DNA of 32,586 nucleotides from DASPXY01 sp038227745 (GTDB lineage Bacteria; Planctomycetota; Planctomycetia; Gemmatales; Gemmataceae): the NCBI GenBank assembly GCA_038227745.1, contig JBBRPS010000015.1, forward strand, positions 1 to 32,586. Reading direction: 5' to 3'. The position numbers and the translations under genes are program-made. A model generated the notes under the pieces. The model had not been told where the DNA came from, made no database searches, and saw only the letters and a program-made list of their open reading frames with translations. Below are positions 1-8,244 of the stretch, in pieces; the stretch's first letter is position 1; each line of letters begins with the position of its first letter.

Positions 1-83
1 AACGGCCACGGGTAGCAGAGCGCACGCGAGACCGCGGCGAGACGAGCCGGATGCCTTAATTGGGCAAGTCCGGATCTGTGGGA

Positions 84-107
84 GGGGTGGGAGGTGACTC
101 CCACCCC
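84..107. repeat. Perfect 9-bp hairpin plus 11-bp tandem duplication
   Basis: A perfect stem (GGGGTGGGA at 84-92 against TCCCACCCC at 99-107, 6-nt loop) lies about 50 bp beyond the stop of the GIY-YIG-like gene. No T-run follows on the minus strand, so it is not a classical intrinsic terminator. Next to it, CCACCAATTTT is repeated head to tail at 116-126 and 127-137. The rest of 1-155 shows no gene I can support. Confidence 0.5.
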
Positions 108-155
108 GACCCGGCCCACCAATTTTCCACCAATTTTCGCCGCGATCTCTGGACA

Positions 156-728
156 TTACCAACACATCTTCTTCCACACATTCCGTACGAAAGAAAGCGC
201 TTGGTCCCGCGATGCGTCATGTGGAAGTGTGAACCGAGCGCACTCAACTGGCCACGGTTCTTCCTCGCCTTCAATAATGGCTTGAACCTTGGTACGCCAG
301 GCAATGATCACCGTCGATCCCGGTCCGGACCACGTATAGGATTCACGTAACTCGCTTATCAAGTCGTCAACAAGTTCTTCCACAGTGTACCCTGCTACCA
401 TCATTGTTGGGATAAAGAAAGGGCCTTGCCTCGCGTCTGGACTATGCGGTGCATCGAAAAGGTACAAACAACCATAGTGTTTATCCTGATTTGACAGCGA
501 GCGGATGACTTCCATGAGAGGTTCAGACGGGCGGAACCACTCGCCGCGGATTCGGTCATCGCCGAAGCGAGTGTGTATCTGTCTTTCTTCCCGTCCATCT
601 CCTGGCATGACAGCGATGATCTCCAACAGAGCCTCGTTTCCAGTTTGGAGTGCGGATCGGCGCTTCTCTGGTTCGCCACGACCAATCTTTATATTGCCGG
701 TGCAGTTGTTGCGGATGAAGTAGATCAT
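156..728 (-). CDS. GIY-YIG-like (T5orf172/Mug113-type) domain protein
   Basis: A 190-residue protein whose first 75 residues look like the T5orf172/Mug113 branch of the GIY-YIG fold. MIYFIRN opens a beta strand, IKIGRG and EKRRSALQTGN follow, then a central Glu and His (EERQIHTRF) and RIRGEWF. Members of this branch are predicted nucleases or DNA-binding modules, often carried by phages and mobile DNA. The remaining 115 residues are not recognisable. The frame can be extended to an ATG at 755, but the ATG at 728 has GAGGG seven bases upstream and starts directly at the domain, so it is preferred. Base composition is near 50% G+C, well below the neighbours, which suggests recent acquisition. 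Activity is unproven. Confidence 0.72.
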   Translation of the reverse strand: MIYFIRNNCTGNIKIGRGEPEKRRSALQTGNEALLEIIAVMPGDGREERQIHTRFGDDRIRGEWFRPSEPLMEVIRSLSNQDKHYGCLYLFDAPHSPDARQGPFFIPTMMVAGYTVEELVDDLISELRESYTWSGPGSTVIIAWRTKVQAIIEGEEEPWPVECARFTLPHDASRDQALSFVRNVWKKMCW

Positions 729-758
729 ACGAACACCCTCGAATCCAAATCGCATCCA

Positions 759-1468
759 ACGCTTATGGCGGCGAACGCCCCAGGATCAGCTGCAGGCCGC
801 GCTGCAGCACAGAATCCCTCGCGGAGGCAGGGTGGCGCGGCCTGTCAGCTGTATCGGCTGGTTCGGCTTGGCCACCTGCTACCGGCAGACCGATCCGAGG
901 TGTTCCAGCGCTACCGGACGGAGGGATCGACCGTGCGGCGGCGGTGGCCCACTTGGACTCGGGGGAGCCACGGTCCCGCTTGTGCCGCGTCGGGGGCCGG
1001 ATGGTAACGACTGGCCCACCGTCCGCGTCCCGCAGGGTGAACTACGCGCCTTCAAGGGGCGCGTGACACCTCTCGGAATCGGCTGCCGCAAGCAAGGCGG
1101 TCAACCGTGAGACGAACCGCCACGCGCCTTTTAGCGATATTGGCGATCCGCCAAGCCGAACTGGTGAGTATGCTGACCGGCCGGTCAGCATATGACGCCC
1201 TGGTCAGCATATCCTAGTCCCGGTCAGCCTATCCCGGTGCCGGTCAGCCTATTCCGGCCGTGCCGGTGAGCCGACCACCGCCCCGGTCAGCCTATCCCGG
1301 GTCAGGGTCCGGCAGTCGGCCACTGCGGTCGGCCACGCTGCCTCTCACTCCCATTGAACACTGCCTCCCCCTCTCTGACAAGGACCGTTGCACCCTTTTG
1401 CTTTTTTTCTTGACGCGTTACCAGCTTAGCGCTTATGAGAGGTAAGCCGCAAGCGGCCAGATAGCGCC
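759..1468. other. Gap without a supportable gene
   Basis: About 700 bp lie between the GIY-YIG-like gene and the ceramidase 3' end. Short open frames here (for example 832-1110, plus strand) have no recognisable motif and no good ribosome site, so none is called. The only clear structure is the repeat array and palindrome at 1169-1295. A small GCCGCAAGCGGC hairpin lies at about 1447-1458, downstream of the ceramidase stop, without a T-run. Confidence 0.5.
1169..1295. repeat. 20-bp-period GGTCAGC(A/C)TAT array headed by a 24-bp palindrome
   Basis: A perfect 24-bp palindrome (half-site TATGCTGACCGG) occupies 1169-1192. Its right half starts a run of direct GGTCAGC(A/C)TAT units at 1183, 1202, 1222, 1242 and 1285, with a degenerate unit (GGTGAGCCGAC) at 1265. 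Spacings are 19, 20, 20, 23 and 20 bp, about two helical turns, so all units would face the same side of the DNA. This resembles iteron or multi-operator layouts, but no replication or regulator gene is adjacent, so the function is unknown. Confidence 0.8.
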
Positions 1469-2920
1469 TCAGTTCCGCACCGCTAACTCCCGGAAGGCGC
1501 CGCACACCAGCGGCGCCGTCTCCGGGCCGAGGCTGTTGCCCTCGCCGTACTGCGCCTTCTTGCGGCCGTAGCAGAACGGCGGCCGCTCGTCCCACTGGCG
1601 CTTCGGAATGATGTACCCGATCTCGTCGTTGGCCAGCCCGATCAACATGCGGTGCGGGCCGCGCAGCTGCTTGTAGACCGCCGGCTCGACGGGCGCCTTG
1701 GGGAAGTCGGCGCCGGCGTTCGGCGGATCCTGCACTTTGTCGAGCACCAGTTCGGGATAGATCTCACCCGGGATCGCCGCCACGTCCAGTTCGCCGAGCC
1801 GCAGCAACGCCACCTCACTGCGGATGCACAGCCGCGCCTTGGCGTCCGTCTTCGCGTCGGCCGGTTCCGCCTTGTTAGAGTCCCCGCGCCACAGGAACGT
1901 CTGCCGCTTCAGGACGCCGACCCGCGCGGCGATCTGGTACTGCTTGTTATCGACCGGCAGGAACAGCAGCCGCGAACGCACCTCCACCGGCGTCAGGCGC
2001 AGCGGCTTCGCGCCCGCCAGCGCCCTGTCCGCCAGTTCGCCGACGAGCCGCCCGTAGCGCTCGGTCTTCTCGAACGTGCCGTCCGCCAGCTTGTTCCCCT
2101 TCTCGTCCTTGACTTCCAGGTGGAGTGATGTCATCAGGCCGCCCACCGTGCCCGACAGGTACACCACGGGGCAGTGGTGCTTCCGCTCCAGGTGGCCGAC
2201 GGTGTAGCCGACGAAGTCGGCGCTGACCTCGGTGTTCTTGCTGTCGAGCGTCTCGGGGTGGCAGTTCCACTGGACCACCAGGCCGACGTTCTTCTCACCG
2301 CCCGGCTCGTGCAGCCGCAGCGCCACCAGCTCGTCGTGCTTGACGTAAGGCTCGCGGCCGTCGTGCAGCAACTCCGGCGCCCGCGCCGTCCCCAGCCGCG
2401 CCACCGCCGGCCGCAGCGCCGCCTCCGCCGCCTTGACCGCCTTGACCGCCGCCTCCTCCACGCGCTTCAGGTAAGCCTCGTCCAGGCCGTCGTCGAACGG
2501 GCTCCACAGGCCGAGAGTATCCGGCCCTTCATGGTTGTGCGTGCAGGAGACGAGAACGTAAGTGAAGCCCGGCAGCTGGCGCCGGATGCGCTCGGTCGGT
2601 TCGTGGAACAGACCGACCAGGTCGAGCGAGACGAGGGCGACCTTGCGGTCGGCGTGGCGCAGCACGACGGCGCGGGCCTTGAGCGGGTCGTGGACCTTCG
2701 TGGCCTTGCGGTTGCGGCCGAAGCCGGCGAGGTAGACGGGTTTGTCGCCGACGGCGGGCGTGATGTCGGCCTCGCCGAAGCCGGCGTCGAGGTCGGCCTT
2801 CACCTTCTGAGGAGTGGTGCGAAGCCCCACGGCACAGACATCGATGAGCACAATCCCAAAAGACAGGAAGACGTAGGCCAGGAAGAAGAACGCCGTGAAC
2901 CGATTCCTCGCTGCCCTCAT
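1469..2920 (-). CDS. Neutral/alkaline ceramidase-like hydrolase, exported or membrane-anchored
   Basis: A 483-residue protein of the neutral/alkaline (non-lysosomal) ceramidase N-terminal family, zinc amidases that split ceramide into sphingosine and fatty acid. Residues 8-30 form an N-terminal hydrophobic segment (signal peptide or anchor). The mature part begins with AGFGEADITPAVG, typical of the family. Probable zinc ligands lie in SCTHNHEGPDT and QWNCHPET; YLSGTVGG sits where the family has its catalytic-serine loop, and IPGEIYPE and NDEIGY match later conserved stretches. It lacks the C-terminal Ig-like domain of the roughly 650-residue Pseudomonas enzyme. The start has GGAGGGAG six bases upstream. 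The substrate need not be ceramide; many planctomycete paralogues are uncharacterised. It appears monocistronic. Confidence 0.87.
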   Translation of the reverse strand: MRAARNRFTAFFFLAYVFLSFGIVLIDVCAVGLRTTPQKVKADLDAGFGEADITPAVGDKPVYLAGFGRNRKATKVHDPLKARAVVLRHADRKVALVSLDLVGLFHEPTERIRRQLPGFTYVLVSCTHNHEGPDTLGLWSPFDDGLDEAYLKRVEEAAVKAVKAAEAALRPAVARLGTARAPELLHDGREPYVKHDELVALRLHEPGGEKNVGLVVQWNCHPETLDSKNTEVSADFVGYTVGHLERKHHCPVVYLSGTVGGLMTSLHLEVKDEKGNKLADGTFEKTERYGRLVGELADRALAGAKPLRLTPVEVRSRLLFLPVDNKQYQIAARVGVLKRQTFLWRGDSNKAEPADAKTDAKARLCIRSEVALLRLGELDVAAIPGEIYPELVLDKVQDPPNAGADFPKAPVEPAVYKQLRGPHRMLIGLANDEIGYIIPKRQWDERPPFCYGRKKAQYGEGNSLGPETAPLVCGAFRELAVRN

Positions 2921-3233
2921 GACAGACTCCCTCCGCGCCCACTCCTCGATACCCTACGCCGGCACCAGGCCGGTAGGATCCTATGCCCACGCCGTCGCGC
3001 ACGCAACCCTGGCCTGGCCCGCCGTGTTCTCCTCAACGCGGGAGTCTGACCCAGGCGCGACGCGCCAGCAAGGGGCAGTCCTGTCTCCCATCCCCTTCAA
3101 GAGGCTGACTTACAGAGTGCAGCGTGGGCAAGGTTCCAGCGCGCCGCCGGGCTGGTCCCGGCGGTCACGTCTCTCAGCGAGGGGTTCGAGGACATGAACG
3201 CCGCGGCTTGTTACAGGGCCGTGCGGCGGGGCG
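2921..3233. other. Intergenic region upstream of the ceramidase gene
   Basis: This stretch must hold the promoter of the minus-strand ceramidase gene and the sequence beyond the terminator of the zinc-ribbon gene. Apart from the Shine-Dalgarno sequence just upstream of 2920, I see no clear promoter boxes, repeat or small gene. Confidence 0.4.
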
Positions 3234-3278
3234 AGAAAGGAAACGACCGCCGTGAGGGCATCGCCCCCACGGCGGTCG
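3234..3278 (-). terminator. Intrinsic terminator of the zinc-ribbon gene
   Basis: A perfect 11-bp stem (CGACCGCCGTG at 3244-3254 against CACGGCGGTCG at 3268-3278) lies 35 bp past the stop of the minus-strand gene. On the transcript it is followed by TTTCCTTTCT, a slightly interrupted U-tract. Confidence 0.8.
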
Positions 3279-3312
3279 CGCGCGCCAGACGCCGGAGACA
3301 TCGCCCGCCGCG

Positions 3313-4017
3313 TCACGGCCCCGGCACGTACAGGATGCGGCCGCAGCTCTTGCACTCGACGAACTTCTCGTCCAGCAGCTCGTTGTAGTTCTGCGAGGTC
3401 ACTTCCGTGTAGCACGACGAGCAGACGCGGCCCTCGATGGCGGCCAGGGCGTCCTCGCCGCGTTTTTTCGAGACGCGGTCGTACATCTCGCGGATCTCGG
3501 CCGGCACGTTTGCCTCCACCTCGGCGAGCTGCCCCAGCACCTTCCGCCACTCCTCCGCCAGCGCTGCCAGCCGCGGCACGCTCTCGCTCTCGTATTGCGC
3601 CGCGTCCGCCTTCGCCTCCTGCACCGCCTTCTCCAGCGCCGGCAGCAGGTTCGTCTGGTCCTCGACCGCGCCCATCGCCTCGAGCATCTCGTCCTCGATG
3701 TGCGACACCTCCTTGCGGGCGTTCTCGATCTCCAGCTTGAGAGCGTCGTACTCTTTCTTGGTGGACGCGGTCTTGAATTGGTCCTGGTACTTGGCGGCCT
3801 GCTGATTCTTCGTCTTGAGCGTGACCTCTTCCGCGTGGACCTTCACCTTCGCCTTCTTCAGGGCCTCCTGCGCCTGCCGCAGCGCTTCCTCGTGGTTGGC
3901 GATGCGGGCCTGCTGCGCCTTCGACTGGCGCGGGCCTTGCTCGACGCGAGTCTGCAGGTCCTTGGCGTGGCGTCGCAGTCGGTGAATCTCGCGCAGGATC
4001 GCGGCGGGGCCGGCCAT
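3313..4017 (-). CDS. Coiled-coil protein with C-terminal C4 zinc ribbon (zf-RING_7 family)
   Basis: A 234-residue cytoplasmic protein. Residues 1-185 are almost entirely charged heptads, giving a long helical hairpin, and the C-terminus carries a zinc ribbon with CSSC and CKSC pairs (VCSSCYTEV and VECKSCGRIL). This is the architecture of the zf-RING_7 (PF02591) family, which includes Chlamydia CT398/CdsZ, reported to bind sigma-54 and type III secretion parts. The exact role in planctomycetes is unknown. The ATG at 4017 is chosen over an upstream in-frame start because GAGGAGG lies eight bases before it. The gene follows rpoD in the same direction but is separated from it by a terminator, and has its own terminator. 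Confidence 0.85.
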   Translation of the reverse strand: MAGPAAILREIHRLRRHAKDLQTRVEQGPRQSKAQQARIANHEEALRQAQEALKKAKVKVHAEEVTLKTKNQQAAKYQDQFKTASTKKEYDALKLEIENARKEVSHIEDEMLEAMGAVEDQTNLLPALEKAVQEAKADAAQYESESVPRLAALAEEWRKVLGQLAEVEANVPAEIREMYDRVSKKRGEDALAAIEGRVCSSCYTEVTSQNYNELLDEKFVECKSCGRILYVPGP

Positions 4018-4049
4018 CGTTGTGGCCTCCTCGCAGTGAGGCCGCGGGG

Positions 4050-4077
4050 AAGCCCACGGGTGGCAACCCGTGGGCTT
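4050..4077 (-). repeat. 12-bp stem hairpin in the zinc-ribbon gene leader
   Basis: AAGCCCACGGGT at 4050-4061 pairs perfectly with 4066-4077 across a 4-nt loop. It lies between the rpoD terminator and the ribosome site of the downstream gene. It has no U-tract on the minus strand. A related hairpin also ending in GTGGGCTTTGG occurs at 12224-12250, so it is probably a dispersed REP-like element. Confidence 0.75.
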
Positions 4078-4101
4078 TGGCATTCCCAGGGGACCGGGAA
4101 A

Positions 4102-4138
4102 CGAAAAAAGGCCGCCGTCCCTTGCGGGGCGGCGGCCT
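4102..4138 (-). terminator. Intrinsic terminator of the dnaG-rpoD operon
   Basis: AGGCCGCCG at 4109-4117 pairs with CGGCGGCCT at 4130-4138, giving a 9-bp GC-rich stem, followed on the minus strand by TTTTTTCG. It begins 4 bp after the rpoD stop, a textbook Rho-independent terminator. Confidence 0.93.
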
Positions 4139-4142
4139 GGTG

Positions 4143-5798
4143 TTACCGCTTCACCGAGCCATCGAGGAAGCCCTCGAGCTGTCGGCTGCGGACCGGGTGT
4201 TGCAGCTTGCGGACCGCCTTGGCCTCGATCTGCCGCACCCGCTCGCGCGTCACCTTGAAGATCCGGCCCACCTCCTCCAGCGTGTAGGTGTAGCCGTCCC
4301 CCAGGCCGTATCTCAATTTTATGATCTCGCGCTCGCGGTACGTCAGCGTCTTGAGCACCTGTTCAATCTTGTCCTTGAGCATCTCCTGGGTGGCGGCGCT
4401 GACCGGCGACTCGGCGCCGTCGTCCTCGATGAAGTCGCCGAAGTAGCTGTCCTCGCTCTCGCCGACCGGCCGGTCGAGGCTGATCGGGTGGCGGCTGATC
4501 TTCAGCACCCGCCGCGTCTCCTCCACGCTGATGCCCGCCGCCTTGGCCGTCTCCTCGATCGACGGCTCGCGGCCCATCTCCTGCAGCAGCTTCTTCGAGA
4601 CGTTGCGCAGCTTGCTCATCGTCTCGATCATGTGGACCGGGATGCGGATCGTGCGCGCCTGGTCGGCGATGGCCCGCGTGATCGCCTGGCGGATCCACCA
4701 CGTCGCGTAGGTGCTGAACTTGTAGCCGCGGCGGTACTCGTACTTGTCCACCGCCCGCATCAGGCCCGTGTTCCCCTCCTGGATCAGGTCCAGGAACGAC
4801 AGGCCGCGGTTGCGGTACTTCTTGGCGATCGACACCACCAGCCGCAGGTTGCCGCCCGACAGCGCCCGCTTCGCCTCCTCGTACTCCTGGAAACGCTTCT
4901 TCATGATCTCGACGCGCTTGCGGAGCGTGGCGGGATCTTCCAGCGTGATGAGCATGAGGTCGCGCAGCTCTTTCTCGAGGTTGGCGCGGTCCTCCTTGGC
5001 ACTGCGGACGCCGTCCAGCTCGGTGACCTGCCGTTCGAGTTCGTCCATGCGCACCGAGATCTGCTCCAGCTTCTTCATGAGCGGCTGGACCTTCTGGGTG
5101 CGGATCGACAGCTCCTCGACGAGGGTGACGGCCTTGCGGCGGCGGATGCGCAGGCTGCGGCGCAGCTTGCGGCGGTCCTCGTCGGTGGTGCGCGGGTCGA
5201 GGCTGAGGGTGAAGTCCTCGACATTCTGCTCCAGGAGGTGCTCGAGCGTCTTGAGGTTGTGCGGCATCCGCTGGAGGATCTTGTCCTTCTCGAGGTTCTC
5301 CGTCAGCGAGACCTTGACGGTGCGGTCGAACGGCAGATCGCCGGAGTGGACGCGCTTGAGGGTCTCGACGACGTTGCTGAGGGCGTAGTCGCACTCGAGG
5401 ACTTTACGGCGGAAGCGCTTGCGGGTGACCTCGATCTTCTTGGCGAGGGAGATCTCCTCGTCGCGCTTGAGGAGGGGGATCTCGCCCATCTGAGTGAGGT
5501 ACATGCGCACCGGGTCGTCGATGCGTCGGCTGTCCTCCTCGTCCATGAAGCTGAGGTCGAGTTCGGCGCGGTCCTCCTCGGGAGCGTTGGGGTCGGGGGC
5601 AGCCTCGCGCTCCTCGGCTTCGGATTCGTCGATCAGCTCGATGCCGTGTTCTTCCAGAACCAGGAGGAGCTGGTCGAGTTTCTCGGGGTTGACGGCGTCG
5701 TCAGGCAGGTAATCGTTGACCTGGCTGTACGTCAGATAGCCCTTGTCCTTGCCCGATTCGAGCAAAGTCTTCAGGCCCTCGTCGAGTTTTATGTCCAT
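4143..5798 (-). CDS. rpoD: Primary RNA polymerase sigma factor (sigma-70)
   Basis: A 551-residue housekeeping sigma factor with all regions present: 1.1 (about 1-60, YLTYSQVNDYLPDD), 1.2 (about 95-130, DPVRMYLTQMGEIPLL), 2 (about 315-390, with LDLIQEGNTGLMRAVDKYE and WWIRQAITRAIADQ), 3 (about 395-470, ISLDRPVG) and 4 (about 480-545, helix-turn-helix ending TRERVRQIEAKAVRKL). It directs core polymerase to -10/-35 promoters. The ATG at 5798 is chosen over an upstream in-frame start because GGAGG lies five bases ahead and the protein then begins with region 1.1. It follows dnaG by 10 bp, with its ribosome site touching the dnaG stop, so the two are probably co-transcribed, as in the classical dnaG-rpoD macromolecular synthesis operon. 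No rpsU precedes them. Confidence 0.97.
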   Translation of the reverse strand: MDIKLDEGLKTLLESGKDKGYLTYSQVNDYLPDDAVNPEKLDQLLLVLEEHGIELIDESEAEEREAAPDPNAPEEDRAELDLSFMDEEDSRRIDDPVRMYLTQMGEIPLLKRDEEISLAKKIEVTRKRFRRKVLECDYALSNVVETLKRVHSGDLPFDRTVKVSLTENLEKDKILQRMPHNLKTLEHLLEQNVEDFTLSLDPRTTDEDRRKLRRSLRIRRRKAVTLVEELSIRTQKVQPLMKKLEQISVRMDELERQVTELDGVRSAKEDRANLEKELRDLMLITLEDPATLRKRVEIMKKRFQEYEEAKRALSGGNLRLVVSIAKKYRNRGLSFLDLIQEGNTGLMRAVDKYEYRRGYKFSTYATWWIRQAITRAIADQARTIRIPVHMIETMSKLRNVSKKLLQEMGREPSIEETAKAAGISVEETRRVLKISRHPISLDRPVGESEDSYFGDFIEDDGAESPVSAATQEMLKDKIEQVLKTLTYREREIIKLRYGLGDGYTYTLEEVGRIFKVTRERVRQIEAKAVRKLQHPVRSRQLEGFLDGSVKR

Positions 5799-5808
5799 CA
5801 AAACCTCC

Positions 5809-7590
5809 TCAGCCACCTGTTCGGTTCTGTAGTTGCCTGAGCAGCTCAAGGGCCTTGGCGTGGTCGTCGGCCGCCTGCAACTGGTTTCGGAGTTCTTGTT
5901 TCTCGGGCAAGCTGCGTTGGCGGCGGAAGCCCGCGAGGATGTCCGCCAGCCACTTCGCCCGATCCGGATTCATCTGGCCTTCCTCTTGCAGCTCCAGCGC
6001 CTTGGCGGTCAGGGCCGCGTTCTCGAGGCGCGGCCGCAGCCGGTCGAGTTCCGGCGCGACCCCCTCGGCCACCAGGCGGTAGAGCCCCTCGAGCAGTTGC
6101 CGTAGGCCCGGGTGGGCGACCTCCTTCGCCGGCACTTCCGCGGCCGCGCCGGCCACCAGGGCCGGGTCGGCCAGCAGAACCGCCAGCAGGTCGCGCTCGA
6201 GCCTGCTCGCCGGGGCGGAGCGGGGCGCCGCGCCGGGGCCCCGCGGGGCCTCCCGGTCGGGGCCGCGCTTCGCCCCCCGCAACTCCTTCAGCCGCGCCCA
6301 CACGGTCTCCTCCTTTAGACCCAGGCGCTGTGCGATCCGGGTGACCATCAGCTCCTGCTTGACCGCCCCCGCCTGTCCCGGCAGGGGCGGGGCGAGGGCG
6401 ATGACGCCGAGGACGGCGTCGACGGCCCTTCGCCTCCCCTCCACTCCGTTCGCTGCTTCCGTTGCAAACACGCGGTTCAACTTGAATTCCAGCACGTCCA
6501 CGGCTTTTGTCAAGGCCGCCCTGAACGGTTCCGGCCCCTGCTGTACGAGCAAGTCGCACGGGTCGAGGCCCTCGGGCAGCTCGGCGATCTTGAGATCGAC
6601 ATCGAGGCCGACGAAGATCTCCAGGGCGCGATCGACGCCGGTGCTGCCGCCGGCGTCCGCGTCGAAGAGGAGGATGACCTGCGGCGCGTGGCGCCTGAGC
6701 TGCTTGACGTGTCGCGCGTTGAGCGCGGTGCCCATGGTGGCCACCACGGAGGTGACGCCGTGCTGGTGCGCCATGAGCACGTCGGTGTAGCCCTCGACGA
6801 CGGCCAGGTAGCCGTCCTTGACGGCGGTGTGCCGGGCGAGGTCGAGGCCGTAAATCTGGTCGCTCTTGCTGAACAGCGGCGTTTCGCTGGAGTTATAGTA
6901 TTTCGCCGCCCCCGAGAGAGGGGAAGAAGGCAGGACGCGCCCGCCGAAGCCCACCGTTTGACCACGGACGTCCCGGATCGGAAACATGACACGATCGCGA
7001 AAGCGGTCGTAAGAGCCGTTGCCCTCGCTGCGCCGGGCGGTCAGGCCGACCTTCTCGAGCAGCTCGGCGGGCACGCCCGCCGCGGCGGCCCGCTGCACCA
7101 GCCACTGCCCCGTGAGGGGCGCGTAGCCGACGCCGAACTTGCGGACCGTCTCGCCCGTCAGGTGGCGCTCGCCCAGGTACAGGCGGGCGGCCTCGGCCTC
7201 CGGCGCGTCGAGCAGGCAGAGCTGGAACTGCTCGGCCGCCCACCGCATCACGTCAAGCATACGGGCGCGGCCCTGATTGTGCTGATCGCCGGCCGTTTTT
7301 TCTAAAGAGATTCCGGCGCGCCGCGCCAGCAGTTCGAGCGCTTCGCGAAAATCGACGCGCTCGTGCTCTTGAACAAACGAGATGACGTCCCCGTATTTAC
7401 CACAGGACCAGCACCGGTAGCGCTGCCGGCGCGGATCGACATCGAAGGACGGGCGGTGGTCGTCGTGGAAGGGGCAGAGGGCCTTGAAGGTGGGGCCGAC
7501 CGGGCGCAGGGCGATGTAGCCGCCGACGACGTCCACGATGTCGTTGGCCTGCTTCACCCGCTGGACCAAGGTTTCCCGAGTCTCCGCCAC
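5809..7590 (-). CDS. dnaG: DNA primase DnaG
   Basis: A 593-residue primase that makes RNA primers at the replication fork. It has the N-terminal CHC2 zinc finger (CPFH near residue 37 and CWSC near 60), the RNA polymerase core, the Toprim domain with VVEGYTD (about 262) and the metal-binding FDADAGG (about 310), and a variable C-terminal part of about 160 residues that would contact the DnaB helicase. An open frame extends to a TTG at 7620, but the GTG at 7590 has GGAG seven bases upstream, so the GTG start is preferred; the ten residues in question are not conserved. It is the first gene of the dnaG-rpoD operon. Confidence 0.96.
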   Translation of the reverse strand: MAETRETLVQRVKQANDIVDVVGGYIALRPVGPTFKALCPFHDDHRPSFDVDPRRQRYRCWSCGKYGDVISFVQEHERVDFREALELLARRAGISLEKTAGDQHNQGRARMLDVMRWAAEQFQLCLLDAPEAEAARLYLGERHLTGETVRKFGVGYAPLTGQWLVQRAAAAGVPAELLEKVGLTARRSEGNGSYDRFRDRVMFPIRDVRGQTVGFGGRVLPSSPLSGAAKYYNSSETPLFSKSDQIYGLDLARHTAVKDGYLAVVEGYTDVLMAHQHGVTSVVATMGTALNARHVKQLRRHAPQVILLFDADAGGSTGVDRALEIFVGLDVDLKIAELPEGLDPCDLLVQQGPEPFRAALTKAVDVLEFKLNRVFATEAANGVEGRRRAVDAVLGVIALAPPLPGQAGAVKQELMVTRIAQRLGLKEETVWARLKELRGAKRGPDREAPRGPGAAPRSAPASRLERDLLAVLLADPALVAGAAAEVPAKEVAHPGLRQLLEGLYRLVAEGVAPELDRLRPRLENAALTAKALELQEEGQMNPDRAKWLADILAGFRRQRSLPEKQELRNQLQAADDHAKALELLRQLQNRTGG

Positions 7591-8244
7591 AGGGGCACTC
7601 CAGGGCAGGGGAACCGTCAACAGGTCAGGGCGCCGAGGGGTACAGGCCCTCGCGCCGTCGCCGGGTTGTTGCTGTGGTCGAGTCTGCGGAAGACCAGCAC
7701 GTCCTGGAAGGAAGGTCGGGTGGGCGACTACCCACGTCGTCGCCGTCCCCGAAATTGCAAGCTGCGGTCAGGAAAACACTTGCAAAAGCCGCTCGGCGAA
7801 TTCCCTCTCTGCCGGACGTTCGGCCTCTCACTGCCAGTCCGTCGTCGCAAGTTTAAATGGTTAAACTGCTTAAACCAACAGCACATCCATGCGCCCGGGG
7901 AATTATAGCCGTCGCTCGAAAAAGAGTCAAGCTGGGCAAGGCCCGGAGCGGGGACGAACGCCGCGTCCGATCCTGTTGCCGGTGTGATGGTTAATACAAC
8001 GCCTCTACGCCGACGAGGCGGTCTGCGCGGCGTCCGCTGGAGAATCGGTGCAGCTGCCCAGGGGGCAGGGCGCCCGGGCGTTGCCGGGGCCGCGCACTTT
8101 CCGCGGACTGCGCGCGCCGCAGAGTGGCCCCGTCGGAGGCGGCCGCGGCGTGTGTTTTTTGCCGTGGCCCCTGGGACCGCTGCCGCCGCGGGACTAAGGT
8201 GGACAGGAGGTGCCGAACGCGCGACCCTTACGAGGAGTGACACC
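7591..8244. other. Divergent intergenic region between dnaG and 8245-8850
   Basis: About 650 bp with no supportable gene. It must contain the dnaG promoter on one strand and that of the 8245 gene on the other. The clearest structure is the AT-rich palindrome at 7850-7867. The short frames here lack recognisable motifs. Confidence 0.5.
7850..7867. promoter_or_regulatory. AT-rich operator-like palindrome upstream of dnaG
   Basis: AGTTTAA at 7850-7856 and TTAAACT at 7861-7867 form a 7-bp inverted repeat with ATGG between; a further half-site-like CTTAAACC follows at 7869-7876. In otherwise GC-rich DNA this AT block stands out. It lies about 260 bp before the dnaG start and 380 bp before the 8245 start. 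Either gene could be the target; a binding protein is not known. Confidence 0.45.

Noticed and set aside
84..107. Hairpin considered as terminator of the GIY-YIG-like gene
   Set aside because: No T-run follows the stem on the minus strand, so it is listed only as a hairpin.
832..1110. Short plus-strand frame in the left gap
   Set aside because: No Shine-Dalgarno sequence, no recognisable motif, Gly/Pro/Arg-rich composition.
1183..1295. Repeat array considered as a CRISPR array
   Set aside because: Units are only 11 bp with about 9-bp spacers and no cas genes; far from CRISPR geometry.
1411..1440. TTGACG and TTATGA boxes 17 bp apart after a T-run, resembling a plus-strand promoter
   Set aside because: It points into the 3' end of the ceramidase gene and serves no plus-strand gene; the -10 match is weak.
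4020..5840. Plus-strand open frame of about 600 codons opposite rpoD
   Set aside because: rpoD is complete and conserved on the minus strand; the other frame is Leu/Val/Ala/Asp-rich shadow.
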